Below are positions 1 through 8,402 of a stretch of DNA of 64,000 bases, piece after piece. Source of the stretch: DAOUJI01 sp965197415 (lineage in GTDB: Bacteria; Chloroflexota; Dehalococcoidia; Lucifugimonadales; JAGWBF01); assembly GCA_965197415.1 (NCBI GenBank), contig OZ240207.1:2046001-2110000 (forward strand). Direction: 5' to 3'. The translations under genes and the position numbers were made by a program. The number at the start of each line of letters is the position of its first letter. Position 1 is the stretch's first letter. The notes beneath the pieces are model-generated. The model did no database searches. It had not been told where the DNA came from and worked only from the letters and a program-made list of their open reading frames with translations.

Positions 1-488
1 GCCTTGCTGCCGACCCAGAAGCCGCGAGAGGCGGCCTCTCTCATGCCTCGCAAGACCTCCTGGGCCAAATTCTCGCTGTAGAACTCGTCCACGCTCTCGA
101 TGATGCCCTCCAGCAGCCTGCCGGTGGCCGTGTCCTCGGCCTGCTCGGTGATGGAGACCACGCGGATGCCCTTGCGCCGGAGCATGGACTTGAAGGCGAC
201 GGCGTGCTCGCGTTTGCGGGTGAATCTGGAGAACTTCCAGACCAAAATCTCCCGGAAAGGAGCGTTGGTCCTGCCGGCCTCGTCGATCATCTTGCGGAAC
301 TCGGGGCGGTTGGCGACGCGCCCGCTCTCGGCCTCGTCCACGTACTCGCGGGCGACGGCGTAGCCGTTCTTCTCGGCATAGTCCCTGAGCGCCCGCAGCT
401 GGGCTGCCACGGACAGGTCCACGTCCTGGCGGTCGCTGGAGACCCTGGCGTAGAGGGCTACCGGCGTGTAGTCGTGTCGGTCGTTCAT
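1..488 (-). CDS. Large serine recombinase, N-terminal part (runs off the window)
   Basis: The reading frame starts at ATG 486-488 and is open to the left edge, so only the first 162 residues are visible and the C-terminus lies outside. The protein begins with the resolvase/invertase signature ALYARVSSDRQ, giving a nucleophile serine about residue 17. The catalytic-domain segments VDEAESGR, LVWKFSRFTRKREHA and EQAEDTATGRLLEGI follow. The EFYSENLAQEV..GM stretch that links to the recombinase domain in large serine recombinases is also present. In this family the enzyme cuts and rejoins att sites to integrate or excise phages and conjugative elements. Its ATG overlaps the stop of the upstream CopG-like gene (ATGA), so the two are probably translated together. 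It is the likely integrase of the conjugative element that fills the next 25 kb. Confidence 0.87.
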   Translation of the reverse strand, partial: MNDRHDYTPVALYARVSSDRQDVDLSVAAQLRALRDYAEKNGYAVAREYVDEAESGRVANRPEFRKMIDEAGRTNAPFREILVWKFSRFTRKREHAVAFKSMLRRKGIRVVSITEQAEDTATGRLLEGIIESVDEFYSENLAQEVLRGMREAASRGFWVGSK

Positions 489-706
489 CTGTTGCTCCTC
501 CCTGGCTCTTCCTGTTGTTCGTTCCTGCGGACTTCGGCACGTTGTCGGCGCTGGCGTCGCAGCCATTCTTGTTCATCCATGTAGAGGCGTACTGCCTCGC
601 GGAAGAACTCGCTTATGGTTCGGTCTTCCTCTTCTATGAACTGCCTGACCTGCTCGTCCATCTCAGGGGGCAGCGATAACGTAATGGTTCGTCTCTTCCT
701 AGACAT
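485..706 (-). CDS. Ribbon-helix-helix (CopG/Arc-like) DNA-binding protein
   Basis: A 73-residue protein. I place the start at ATG 704-706 (MSRKRRTITLSL) rather than at the longer in-frame ATG 23 codons upstream, because the RHH beta strand RRTITLSLPPEM should lie at the N-terminus. Helices QVRQFIEEEDRTISEFFREAVRLYM follow, matching the RHH pattern of a strand and two helices with an SEF(F)REA turn. The C-terminus is highly charged. The gene overlaps the serine recombinase start by four bases. A small RHH repressor coupled to an integrase would be expected to regulate integration or excision, but that role is inferred from position only. An antitoxin role is possible, though no toxin gene is adjacent. 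Confidence 0.65.
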   Translation of the reverse strand: MSRKRRTITLSLPPEMDEQVRQFIEEEDRTISEFFREAVRLYMDEQEWLRRQRRQRAEVRRNEQQEEPGRSNR

Positions 707-828
707 CTCTTTTTTGCCTTGCGTGGTAACACCTGGTCTTACCTTTATCATGAACGGTCCGGCTCCCGGTGTCAAGGGTGCAGAGTCCGTAGGCCCCTAC
801 TAGGGCGAGCTACTGGCGCGAGGATGTC

Positions 829-3138
829 CTAAGGAATCGTGTCGAACCGCACATAGAATTCCTTGGTCCCCTCACTGGCTTGAAAAGCTGGCTCAAGACT
901 TCTTGGTACCGGAACAAAGATCCGGTTCTGAGTGACTATCGTCGTCGTGGGGAACATCCCCCCTCCAGTTGTATCCGTGCCCAATGGTGTCTTCAGCTCT
1001 ATGTCATAGTAGAGGCTTAACTGACCTGTCTCCTCCGTAAAGATGTAGGTGATCCGATGTGCTCCCCATATAAGCCTCGTCGTATGAGGTCGGTGTAGAA
1101 ACACTCCGTCACGCTTCACCATACGGTCCGACACTGCAAGGAACATTCGGAATTCGTTCAGCCTCGGATGTTCAGTAGATACAGTCAGGACTTTCATATT
1201 GCTTGTTAGATTGGGACGTGATATGGGTGGCGCAGCGTTGGACTCGTCGGCTTGGGACGAGTGTGCAGGGGACTCGATAATGTCCGGGAATTCGTCCTCA
1301 AATGTGCCAACCTGTTCGTTGCTGACTTCTTGCCGTTGCCGCGCAGACCTGCGCCCTGAGGACCTAATCACTTCAGAAAATTCCACTTTCCCGGACAGAA
1401 CGTCGGCAAGTAGAGTCTCAATCTCGCCATAGTCGCCCTCTTGTATCCGATACAATTCTCTATTGGCCTTGAGCCGTTGATACAGAGCATCGTGCCCTTG
1501 TTTCTGAGATGATGGAACTCTATTGCGAATGTGAGGGTAAAGCTGTTCCCTAACAAAGTCCTTAACGAATCCCTCAAACACGTCGCGAGCTGTCCGATAG
1601 TACTCTACGACTACACTGACGGTAGGCAGATTACGTTCGATGGAAATCTGAAGAGCACCTGATTCAGACTGGACATCCACAGCAACGCCATGACTTATTG
1701 TAGCCAAGTGGACCTCTGTGTCAGGCATCAAGTAATCGTCGAGTAACACTTGGCGTACCCTCACAAGAAACATTGCCTCATCCAGCGATAGCTCTGTCTG
1801 CGGCACCTTGTCAACGCTAGGTTTGTCAGGTACCTGTGGCACATCAGTGAACTGGCTCAAAAACCTCAGCTGTAGGTTACGCCGTGGATTAGCTTGACTA
1901 ACGTGGAATAGATTAGCCCGTTCGTTAGCGTATCGACTGAGAATAGTTGCCTCTTTTCCTGCGTAGTATTGTCTAGTCTTTTCTGGTTCATAGCCTCTGA
2001 CTTCGCCAAGTGCAATCATGTCACCGGTAGGCTGCACCGTGATGCCAACCCTTCCGGCGAGGTTTATTAGTCTATTGGACAGGATGTACTGCTGGAACTG
2101 TTGGTTGTTGTCGGCCGCAGGTGTATTAGCTAGGTCAGCAGAGGCCTCGGCTTCAACTAGTGCCACCAAATTCGCAATGTGTTGTATGCTCTCCCGGCTG
2201 AGTGCCTCGCGTCCGGCTGTGGGTTTGAGAAAGTCAAGATTGAAAATTCCCGCCAGCCCATAATTGGTCGGCACAGGGGCAGGAGCAAGGCCGAAGGAAT
2301 TCCGGTATGCCTGGATTGAACCACCTTGCTGTACCAGAAACGCTTGGCCTTCAATCGGATTGCCCTGTAGCAGTAGGTCGCTTATCCGTACAAGTAAGCG
2401 GCTCCGATCATCTACTGACACGTCTAGGGTCGCACCGTAGCCATCTCGTGATACTGACCGATGCGCAATCTGATTAAACCCTTCCACATGTCCGGATAAT
2501 GTATTCTCGTAGTCCTCCTGACTAATGATATTGCCGTTCACCGAAACAGGAACGGGGAGGAATCTGACATATTGCCTAAGGTAGTCGCAGGCCCCCGACG
2601 CGTCGATAGCAAACGAGGGATCAAGTTCTGCCACAATCAAAGTCCCCGGCCCACGTTCATCATTGACGCGCTCAAGGTCAATACAATCTTGGGCAATCCT
2701 CAAGTCGTCACGTTTGGCCCAACTGACCAACGTGACATTCGAGTCGATATGACGGCTTTCAACCCGAAGATACTCACAGACACCAAAATTTGCCATTGCC
2801 CCAATACCAAACGTGCCAATGACGCCTGCGCGCTGCGCTAGTTCCGTCTTTTTGCCGCTAGCGCCAGCCTTCCAGAAATTGTTTCTCAAGACGCTTTCGG
2901 TCATACCAAGTCCGTCATCCAGCACAGTTATGCTGTTGCCGTGCACCGTTATTTCAATCCTGAGGTCCTTAGCGGCAAGACCTTGCGATTCACAACGCAT
3001 GAGGATGGCATCATAAGCGTTCTGGACGTTCTCACGCAGGAACGCCTTCGGGGAGTCGTATATCTCGGATGACAGAATCTGGAGAACTCTGCTCGTCTCG
3101 ACGTCAAACGCGATGCGCTCTCTTGTCGCCTCGCTCAT
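829..3138 (-). CDS. HSP90/HtpG-like GHKL ATPase, second gene of a metallophosphoesterase pair
   Basis: A 769-residue protein with an HSP90-type ATPase domain at the N-terminus. Visible motifs are the helix with RENVQNAYDA (residues 35-43; catalytic Glu and Mg-binding Asn), the nucleotide-binding DDGLGM (74-79), the flexible GTFGIGAMANF lid glycine motif (about 108-118) and a PGTLIVAEL strand. The rest (about 230-769) is not a typical HtpG middle/C-terminal arrangement I can name. It contains a long charged stretch near 590-640 and a beta-rich end. Cellular HtpG is usually near 630 residues and stands alone, so this is a specialised relative. The start ATG overlaps the phosphoesterase stop (ATGA), implying one transcript and coupled translation. 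Base composition is clearly more A+T-rich than the flanking conjugation genes, suggesting separate acquisition. A defence role is my inference. Confidence 0.85.
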   Translation of the reverse strand: MSEATRERIAFDVETSRVLQILSSEIYDSPKAFLRENVQNAYDAILMRCESQGLAAKDLRIEITVHGNSITVLDDGLGMTESVLRNNFWKAGASGKKTELAQRAGVIGTFGIGAMANFGVCEYLRVESRHIDSNVTLVSWAKRDDLRIAQDCIDLERVNDERGPGTLIVAELDPSFAIDASGACDYLRQYVRFLPVPVSVNGNIISQEDYENTLSGHVEGFNQIAHRSVSRDGYGATLDVSVDDRSRLLVRISDLLLQGNPIEGQAFLVQQGGSIQAYRNSFGLAPAPVPTNYGLAGIFNLDFLKPTAGREALSRESIQHIANLVALVEAEASADLANTPAADNNQQFQQYILSNRLINLAGRVGITVQPTGDMIALGEVRGYEPEKTRQYYAGKEATILSRYANERANLFHVSQANPRRNLQLRFLSQFTDVPQVPDKPSVDKVPQTELSLDEAMFLVRVRQVLLDDYLMPDTEVHLATISHGVAVDVQSESGALQISIERNLPTVSVVVEYYRTARDVFEGFVKDFVREQLYPHIRNRVPSSQKQGHDALYQRLKANRELYRIQEGDYGEIETLLADVLSGKVEFSEVIRSSGRRSARQRQEVSNEQVGTFEDEFPDIIESPAHSSQADESNAAPPISRPNLTSNMKVLTVSTEHPRLNEFRMFLAVSDRMVKRDGVFLHRPHTTRLIWGAHRITYIFTEETGQLSLYYDIELKTPLGTDTTGGGMFPTTTIVTQNRIFVPVPRSLEPAFQASEGTKEFYVRFDTIP

Positions 3139-4589
3139 ACCCCTAACCTCGCTTTGTATTTTGTCTTCATCTCAATGACCGAACCATCTGGAGAGTCGGC
3201 TATCAATGGGATACTTAAGACCTCCGACAGGCGTTCACGCTCGCCTTCCTGCCACAGAGCGTCCATGAGAGCAATTGCCTCCGCAGCACTTGTTGGAGGA
3301 TCAAACACGGAATTGATCTTCGCTGCGTCACGGAGTCTCGTGAGACAAGAAAGCAAGAGTGGACGCGCCAGCCCGTCTCGTTCGGCAAGCGGTAGGAGTA
3401 GTGTGGACGCCTGGCTGTACTGTTCTTTGTCGAAGTGCTCGGCGGCTTGTGCCAAGAGGCTGGTGCTTTGGTTGGAACTTACGTAAGGCTGAGGAGGTGA
3501 ATCGAATTGGAAGCTAAGACTGCCTTCCGAGCCGGAGCCCACGGAGCCGGGTCCCCAGATAGGCATCTGCAAGTTATCGTTCTGCATTTCTCTGACATGG
3601 AGGCATCCTGATTTTGCCTCTGTATCCAGTTCGACAACGTTGTAGGCGCGCCTGAAACCGTAGGCCGCGCTACCGCAAAGCGTTCCGGCACTAACGACCG
3701 TGATTCGTCTATCTGACCCATATCGGAAACGAGTATTGAGGTATTGGGGTTTGTGCTGATGACCGTGAAAACCAAGACTAAAACCGCCGTCAATGAAGTT
3801 CTGAATCGTATCTGGGTCCATATAGTCTACGTGCAATGGAGCTCCTTCAATATTGTGGTGCCAGACCGCCAAACGAAGGCGTCCCTCACTGGAGTAGGTG
3901 CGAAGGGTCTCTCCAGCACCCGCGATGCAATCAGGGTGTATCGCCCCTTGTCTGTTCAGGAGATCGTTATTGTAACAACTGCAAAACCCGACGATAGTTA
4001 CGCCCCAATCTGGGAAGTCGAACACATCAAACTGGCTTTCCGGTTCGACAGAGTAGGAGCGCCGACCATCATAGAACTTGTCGTAAAAGTCGACAAACGG
4101 CGCGAACCTTTGCTTGTACAATTCGGGACTGGCGATTCTATAAAGGGCAAAATCGGGCCAGGACCAGCGTAGAGGCGACTCCGGTGTAAAAAACTCCTCG
4201 ACTAACTCGCTCTTGGTATTTGCGCCTGTGTTCAAGTCAATGGGATCGAGGCTCTGCCGAAATTGGTAATCACTGACATCGTGATTGCCAGGAACGACTA
4301 TGACTCGCTGCTTATCACCATCGACAAACTCTTCCGCAAGACGACTCAAAAAGTCCAAGGCTTCGTCGTACTGATTGCGAAGATCAGCTTCTGCGTTCGG
4401 TTGATTATGCTTCACACCCTGAACGAGGTCCCCACTCACGACAATCAGATCGGGAGGTCTGATACGAGGAGACTCTCCGGATGTGTATCGATCACGATCC
4501 CTCTTTAGGGAATCTAGCAGTATCGGATTGCGAAGAGGATTCGCGGTGTCACGATGGAGATCCGATATATGTAGTGCGCTTAAGTTCAT
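3135..4589 (-). CDS. Calcineurin-like metallophosphoesterase with C-terminal helical repeat region
   Basis: A 484-residue protein with the complete calcineurin-type metal-binding set: SDLH (Asp10, His12), SGDL (about 52-55), GNHD (101-104), WHHN (about 250) and GHQH (about 285). Family members are dinuclear metal enzymes that cleave phosphomonoesters, phosphodiesters or nucleic acids. The C-terminal 120 residues (after PPQPYVSSNQS) read as helical, TPR-like sequence (LLAQAAEHFDKEQYSQASTLL) and may bind a partner. It is the first gene of a two-gene operon with the HSP90-like ATPase. No convincing Shine-Dalgarno precedes the ATG. The substrate cannot be told from sequence. The pairing of a nuclease/phosphatase-like effector with a GHKL ATPase is typical of prokaryotic immunity modules, but I do not recognise this exact pair as a named system. 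Confidence 0.85.
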   Translation of the reverse strand: MNLSALHISDLHRDTANPLRNPILLDSLKRDRDRYTSGESPRIRPPDLIVVSGDLVQGVKHNQPNAEADLRNQYDEALDFLSRLAEEFVDGDKQRVIVVPGNHDVSDYQFRQSLDPIDLNTGANTKSELVEEFFTPESPLRWSWPDFALYRIASPELYKQRFAPFVDFYDKFYDGRRSYSVEPESQFDVFDFPDWGVTIVGFCSCYNNDLLNRQGAIHPDCIAGAGETLRTYSSEGRLRLAVWHHNIEGAPLHVDYMDPDTIQNFIDGGFSLGFHGHQHKPQYLNTRFRYGSDRRITVVSAGTLCGSAAYGFRRAYNVVELDTEAKSGCLHVREMQNDNLQMPIWGPGSVGSGSEGSLSFQFDSPPQPYVSSNQSTSLLAQAAEHFDKEQYSQASTLLLPLAERDGLARPLLLSCLTRLRDAAKINSVFDPPTSAAEAIALMDALWQEGERERLSEVLSIPLIADSPDGSVIEMKTKYKARLGV

Positions 4590-4908
4590 AGCAAGTTATT
4601 CTCAAGAAACTCCATATTTGCCCTGCTGGTAGAAAGCTTTACAGCCTCGCTTGAAATCCATATAAATCCTAATGCTAGATGCCGAACGTTCAAAGGCTAG
4701 ACAATCTCTGAACAAGATCCCTCCCGTTCATGCTCACGCTTTGTCGACTGAAGCCTTCGGATGATCCCGCACAATCTGCTAGCCATTGTATTGCTCGTGC
4801 CATAGTGAAAGCAATGTAGAAGTGTCGTGGTCAATAGTACCGCCGAGGGGAGCAACATCTCGGGAGACACTGGGAAGCAAGGCGTCACAGCAGCTCTTCT
4901 TATGTGTA
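4590..4908. other. Intergenic region upstream of the phosphoesterase operon
   Basis: About 320 bases between the phosphoesterase start and the stop of the ATP-pyrophosphatase gene; both genes are on the minus strand. The stretch is A+T-rich near 4600-4690, where a promoter for the two-gene operon would be expected, but I see no confident -35/-10 pair. No credible coding sequence or strong hairpin was found. The composition change from GC-rich to A+T-rich DNA happens here, so this may be an insertion boundary of the cargo. Confidence 0.4.
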
Positions 4909-5745
4909 TCACACCCCACAGTGTCCCTCGCATTCATTCCCGAATCCGTCCGCCTGCCCTCCCGCTCCCGACACCGCCTCGTCCAGCGCGACGGCCTCGG
5001 CCAGGGGCATCCGCGACACGTGCAGGTACGGGGTCTTGTCTAACGCCAGCCCGTTACGCATCCTGGCGTCGATCTCCACCGCCTCGGCGAACATCTCCGG
5101 CCACCTGCGCTTCGTCTCCACCCACCTGCTGCGTGACTGGAAGGGGCAGGCGACGCAGGCTGAGCGTTCCAGGGGCCTGTCGTAGCGGGCCGTCCACCAG
5201 TCGGCGCAGTCGCTCCGGGACATGCCTACCTCGATGAGCGGGTAGCGGTTCGTCATCCACCGGTCCCGGGAGTCCTTCATGCGTATGGCCTCGTCGGTGG
5301 AGATGCCGAGCCACAGCTCGACGGTCGTTCCTGCCGGGACACGCTGTCGTGGCCGCAGCCCCAGGAGCTCCCGTATCCTGCGGCGTATGGGCCTGATCTT
5401 ATAGTTGTCGGTGCACTGACGTCTGCCGATGCCGTCTCCCTCTCCGTCGCGCCCTTTGAGGTAGACGGGGATGTCCACATAGCGGCGGGTGCCGGAGTGG
5501 CCGGTGAGTGCCTTCACGTCCTCGCGGAGGCTTCTTCCGTTGTCCACGACGTACAGGGGGAAGCTGAGCCGGTCTCTGAGCCACTCCAGGTGCTCGTAGA
5601 CGCTGGGCGGCTCCCAATGGGTGTCGGCGAAGATGGCGCAGTCGGGCACGCGGTCGAAGGCGCCCTCGCTCGCCATGAGCGCCATGACGGAGGACTGCAC
5701 GCCTCCTCCCAGGCTGAGTACGGTCAGCGTCGGGGCGGCGTTCAT
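4909..5745 (-). CDS. PAPS reductase/adenine nucleotide alpha-hydrolase-like protein
   Basis: A 278-residue protein with the ATP-pyrophosphatase loop LSLGGGVQSSV (residues 10-20), typical of PAPS reductases and related N-type ATP pyrophosphatases. A FADTHWEPPSVYEHLEWL segment follows, of the kind these folds use for nucleotide binding. Further on are cysteines in RRQCTDNYKIRPIRR, ERSACVACPFQS (a CxxC) and a C-terminal FGNECEGHCGV. The same tail is, to my knowledge, common in stand-alone homologues carried by phages and mobile elements. The Cys set could hold a metal or an Fe-S cluster. It overlaps the upstream small gene by four bases (ATGA). It could take part in sulfur-based modification of nucleic acid or in sulfur assimilation. 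No dnd partner genes are nearby, so the function is open. Confidence 0.8.
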   Translation of the reverse strand: MNAAPTLTVLSLGGGVQSSVMALMASEGAFDRVPDCAIFADTHWEPPSVYEHLEWLRDRLSFPLYVVDNGRSLREDVKALTGHSGTRRYVDIPVYLKGRDGEGDGIGRRQCTDNYKIRPIRRRIRELLGLRPRQRVPAGTTVELWLGISTDEAIRMKDSRDRWMTNRYPLIEVGMSRSDCADWWTARYDRPLERSACVACPFQSRSRWVETKRRWPEMFAEAVEIDARMRNGLALDKTPYLHVSRMPLAEAVALDEAVSGAGGQADGFGNECEGHCGV

Positions 5746-5972
5746 CGGCTCTCCTCCTCGCCGCCGTCCTCGGCCTGGGACTCCTTGGACGCATCCGCCG
5801 CCGCCTCTTCCTCCATGTAGGAGCGGATGGCGACGCGGGCCAGGACGCGCAGTCCCTTCAGGACCTTCTCCCGCTGCCTGGGGGTGTAGGACGACAGCAG
5901 CGCGTCCAGCGAGTCTTCGGGGCCGTCCTCGCCGGGTCTACTTCGTCTCCTCTTGCCTTGGTTGCCTCTCAT
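5742..5972 (-). CDS. Small charged protein of unknown function
   Basis: A 76-residue predicted protein, basic at the N-terminus (MRGNQGKRRRSR) and acidic at the C-terminus, with a central helix TPRQREKVLKGLRVLARVAIRSYM. I recognise no domain. It is accepted as a gene because its stop overlaps the ATG of the ATP-pyrophosphatase gene (ATGA) and it continues the operon orientation. The ribosome-binding site is weak. It could be a small DNA-binding or adaptor protein; no function is assigned. Confidence 0.5.
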   Translation of the reverse strand: MRGNQGKRRRSRPGEDGPEDSLDALLSSYTPRQREKVLKGLRVLARVAIRSYMEEEAAADASKESQAEDGGEEESR

Positions 5973-6082
5973 GGGTCACAGTCGCAGCGGCTTCTCTCTC
6001 GGGGCCGCTGGCCTCTCGTTTCAGGTGTGGGGTTTGGCCGCCGGTGCGGACGGACGGGGCGAGCACCGGCGGCGCTATGGGA

Positions 6083-6406
6083 TCAGTCCCTGAGGAAGCT
6101 CATCTGGTAGCTCTCCCCCAGGAGGATCTCCAGACCTCCGGGCAGCCGGCTGGCGAACTTGTAGAGCCGGTCCATCGCCGCGCCGCTGGGCTCGACGCCA
6201 TGCTTGCGCCACTTGTACATCTGCCTGTAGTCGACGCCGATGGCCCTGGCGAATCCGCTCCAGGTGAGGTCGGCGAGCTCCTTCAGGCGCACCAGGCGTT
6301 CAGGGAAGTCGTCCGACAGCCGGTTTCCGTAGAGCAGGCGCTCCTCGTCGTTCATGTAGTCTTCGATGCTCCCGTCGATGCGGGGCTTACCGTTAGGTTG
6401 TGTCAT
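6083..6406 (-). CDS. Small XRE-family helix-turn-helix regulator (paralogue 1)
   Basis: I take ATG 6404-6406 (MTQPNGKPRID) as the start, since a good GGAGG lies 8 bases upstream and the longer in-frame start lies far inside the preceding gene; this gives 107 residues. The core SDDFPERLVRLKELADLTWSGFARAIGVDYRQMYKWRKHG is a helix-turn-helix of the Cro/XRE type, with WSGFARAIGV as helix 2 and DYRQMYKWRKH as recognition helix. The C-terminal part (LYKFASRLPGGLEILL) closes the fold. A second protein with the same DDFPERL..LSW..IARxIG pattern is encoded at 24964-25209. The gene overlaps the end of the next upstream XRE gene by 14 bases. It probably controls element genes; its operator is unknown. 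Confidence 0.75.
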   Translation of the reverse strand: MTQPNGKPRIDGSIEDYMNDEERLLYGNRLSDDFPERLVRLKELADLTWSGFARAIGVDYRQMYKWRKHGVEPSGAAMDRLYKFASRLPGGLEILLGESYQMSFLRD

Positions 6407-6674
6407 CGCTATCCTCCAGTTCGAAAAGGTCTTCAAAGTTCTCCACTTCAAGGGCCTTCTGCATCCGCGTGCGGATGCGTCCGGAGGGCGCTCGCCCCGT
6501 GTTGACCAGCATGGAGAGGTATCCGTGGCTGATGCCGACCTCTCCGGCGAGCCAGCTCTGGGAGCGGTTCAGCAGTGCCAACCGCTGCCAGAGCGCCGCC
6601 GCGTTGAGCCGGACAACGGCCCGTCCTCCACGCCTCCGGTGTCCCTTCGCTTCGTTGGCGTCCTGCGAACTCAT
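6393..6674 (-). CDS. XRE-family helix-turn-helix regulator
   Basis: The start is placed at ATG 6672-6674 (MSSQDANEAKG), preceded by AGGAGA; the protein has 93 residues. A basic lead (HRRRGGRAVVRLN) precedes the HTH domain LWQRLALLNRSQSWLAGEVGISHGYLSMLVNTGRAPSGRIRTRMQKAL, with helix 2 SQSWLAGEVG and recognition helix SHGYLSMLVNT. An acidic tail follows. This is a standard Cro/C1-type fold. It lies between the replication-relaxation gene and a second small XRE gene, whose start it overlaps. This arrangement suggests paired regulators of the conjugation or excision genes, but targets cannot be read from sequence. Confidence 0.78.
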   Translation of the reverse strand: MSSQDANEAKGHRRRGGRAVVRLNAAALWQRLALLNRSQSWLAGEVGISHGYLSMLVNTGRAPSGRIRTRMQKALEVENFEDLFELEDSDDTT

Positions 6675-6749
6675 GGCTATTCGGTCTCCTGTGAGCAATA
6701 GAGGCGGGAGCGGCCGTGCGGCTCACGCTCCCGCAGTCGTGTCCTTCGT

Positions 6750-8402
6750 TCATGGGGGCGTCGGGGCCTGGGGCGACTCCCAATCGCCGGGGACGCGCCA
6801 GGCGCGTCCCAGCGGCCCCAGGGCGTGGGCGGCCTCCCTGTGGGACACCCACAGGGGCACCGTCGCGCCCTCCGCCCGCATCTCCTCCCGCGCCACGCGC
6901 AGGAAGTGGGTCTGTGCGATCTCGTCGTCGAAGACGACCAGGACCGAGGGTCTCGTGCCGTGGTCGTCGGTGGGTCTGTGAGATGAGTAGTAGCGCAGAT
7001 AGGGGGCGAGTCGCTGGGACATGGTTGAGGGCCGCACGGCCCTTCGCTCCCACTCAAGGAAGAAAGCCCAGGTCGCATCGCCCTTCTTCAGTACGCCGAA
7101 GGCGTCGGGGTTGACGGAGCGCATCCCGCCCTCGTGCCTGAAGTGCCTCGACGCCCTCCTGGGCGGGTCGAGCTGGACGACCTCCCACTCCAGCAGGGGG
7201 GCCTGCGCGGTCAGGGCGGCCAGGAAGCCGTGGACGGCGTCGGTGTGCTCCATGTTCCTGAGAAGCTGCCGCGTTCTGCTGCCGGAGACGTTGCGCCACT
7301 CCAGCGGGGCGTCGGCGTCCCGCAGGGCGACGCTCCACCGCTTCCTCGCAAGGCCGACGGAGGTGCGGTCCCTGCGGGCGAGCAGGGCCAGCCCCCGGTC
7401 GGCGACCACGAGGCGTCCGCCCGCGTCGCGGGGCCGCGCCGCCAGGTCGAATCCCTCCAGGGGGTTGACCAGTTGCGAAGCCCTCTGGGGCGAGACGCCC
7501 AGCAGCCCGGCCAGGTCTCCCAGGGCGATCCAGGGCCAGTCGGAGATGGCGTCGAGGGCGCGCTTCTCGGCGGACTTGAGCATGAAGGGCAGCATGGGGT
7601 CGGAGATGTCCCACTCCGGCCCCTCGACGGCGACGTCGGCGGGGAAGTCGGCCCGCTGCGGCTCCGGCTCTACCGGAAGCTGCCCGCCCGGACCCAGCCG
7701 GTCGAGGACGTAGCGCAGGTCGAGGGACGCGCTGACGGCGGAGGGACTCCATATCCGGTCTCCGGGCTTGGCCACGACCGCCTCGCGCTCGACGGCGAAC
7801 AGGGCGGGTATGCGGGTGGTGGCCAGCATCCTCCGGGCGTGCCTGAGCCGCACGTGGTCGGCCATAAGCATGAGCACGGCCCCGGGCATCGGCTCGTCGC
7901 GCATCCGCCAGATGCGCTTGACGAAGCCCGACCTGTCGGCGGTGAGTCCCTGCCTGACGACACCGATGGTCCTGCCGTCCGGGAGGGTCATGGCGGCGTC
8001 CAGGGGCATGGCCCTGTACCAGCGGAAGTCGATGGGGTAGCCGACGTTGGAGACGATGGACGCGACGTGATAGACGGCGGCCAGGGCGTCCATGCGCTCC
8101 ATGAGGTTGCGCCGCCACTGGGCGGAGACGGGGCGGGAGCGCACCAGCTCGTCGAGGGTCATGCTCTCCTCGTCGGCGAGCCTGCGCAGCCCTGCGGCGG
8201 TGAGGTGGAACCTCCGCGCCGGGGGGAGGATGTCGGTGGCGTGGAGCGCCGATGCGCAGAAGCCTTCCGACTCCAGCTTTGCGGCGGCCTCGTAGACCGG
8301 TCCCCTCGACCAGCCGGTGACGGCGACCATCTCCAGGCGGTCGAGGAAGGGCATGGACGCCAGGGCGCGGAGCAGCTCCGCCTCGCATCCTACGGGTCTC
8401 AT
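6750..8402 (-). CDS. Replication-relaxation (Replic_Relax) family protein
   Basis: A 550-residue protein. The N-terminus (about 1-75) is a winged-helix-like module (LLRALASMPFLDRLEMVAVTGWSRGPVYEAAAKLESEGF), and another DNA-binding-like stretch lies near 285-345 (ALGDLAGLLGVSPQRASQLVNPLEG). The C-terminal part (about 385-520) has the features of Replic_Relax proteins: a histidine-rich NMEHTDAVHGFLAAL, then VNPDAFGVLKKGDATWAFFLEWERR, a PDA...F..E pattern that resembles a nuclease-like core. Such proteins occur on Firmicute, actinobacterial and Chloroflexota plasmids and conjugative elements and are linked to replication, integration or excision. The ATG overlaps the stop of the coupling ATPase (ATGA). 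No classical MOB relaxase is seen in the window, so this protein may help process the element DNA; that is inference. Confidence 0.72.
   Translation of the reverse strand: MRPVGCEAELLRALASMPFLDRLEMVAVTGWSRGPVYEAAAKLESEGFCASALHATDILPPARRFHLTAAGLRRLADEESMTLDELVRSRPVSAQWRRNLMERMDALAAVYHVASIVSNVGYPIDFRWYRAMPLDAAMTLPDGRTIGVVRQGLTADRSGFVKRIWRMRDEPMPGAVLMLMADHVRLRHARRMLATTRIPALFAVEREAVVAKPGDRIWSPSAVSASLDLRYVLDRLGPGGQLPVEPEPQRADFPADVAVEGPEWDISDPMLPFMLKSAEKRALDAISDWPWIALGDLAGLLGVSPQRASQLVNPLEGFDLAARPRDAGGRLVVADRGLALLARRDRTSVGLARKRWSVALRDADAPLEWRNVSGSRTRQLLRNMEHTDAVHGFLAALTAQAPLLEWEVVQLDPPRRASRHFRHEGGMRSVNPDAFGVLKKGDATWAFFLEWERRAVRPSTMSQRLAPYLRYYSSHRPTDDHGTRPSVLVVFDDEIAQTHFLRVAREEMRAEGATVPLWVSHREAAHALGPLGRAWRVPGDWESPQAPTPP

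Noticed and set aside
829..4589. Assignment of the phosphoesterase/HSP90-like pair to a named defence system
   Set aside because: I could not match both genes and their order to any system with confidence, so no name is given.
4697..4933. Minus-strand open frame of 78 codons before the phosphoesterase gene
   Set aside because: No RBS, no recognisable motif, overlaps the end of the ATP-pyrophosphatase gene, and composition is not protein-like.
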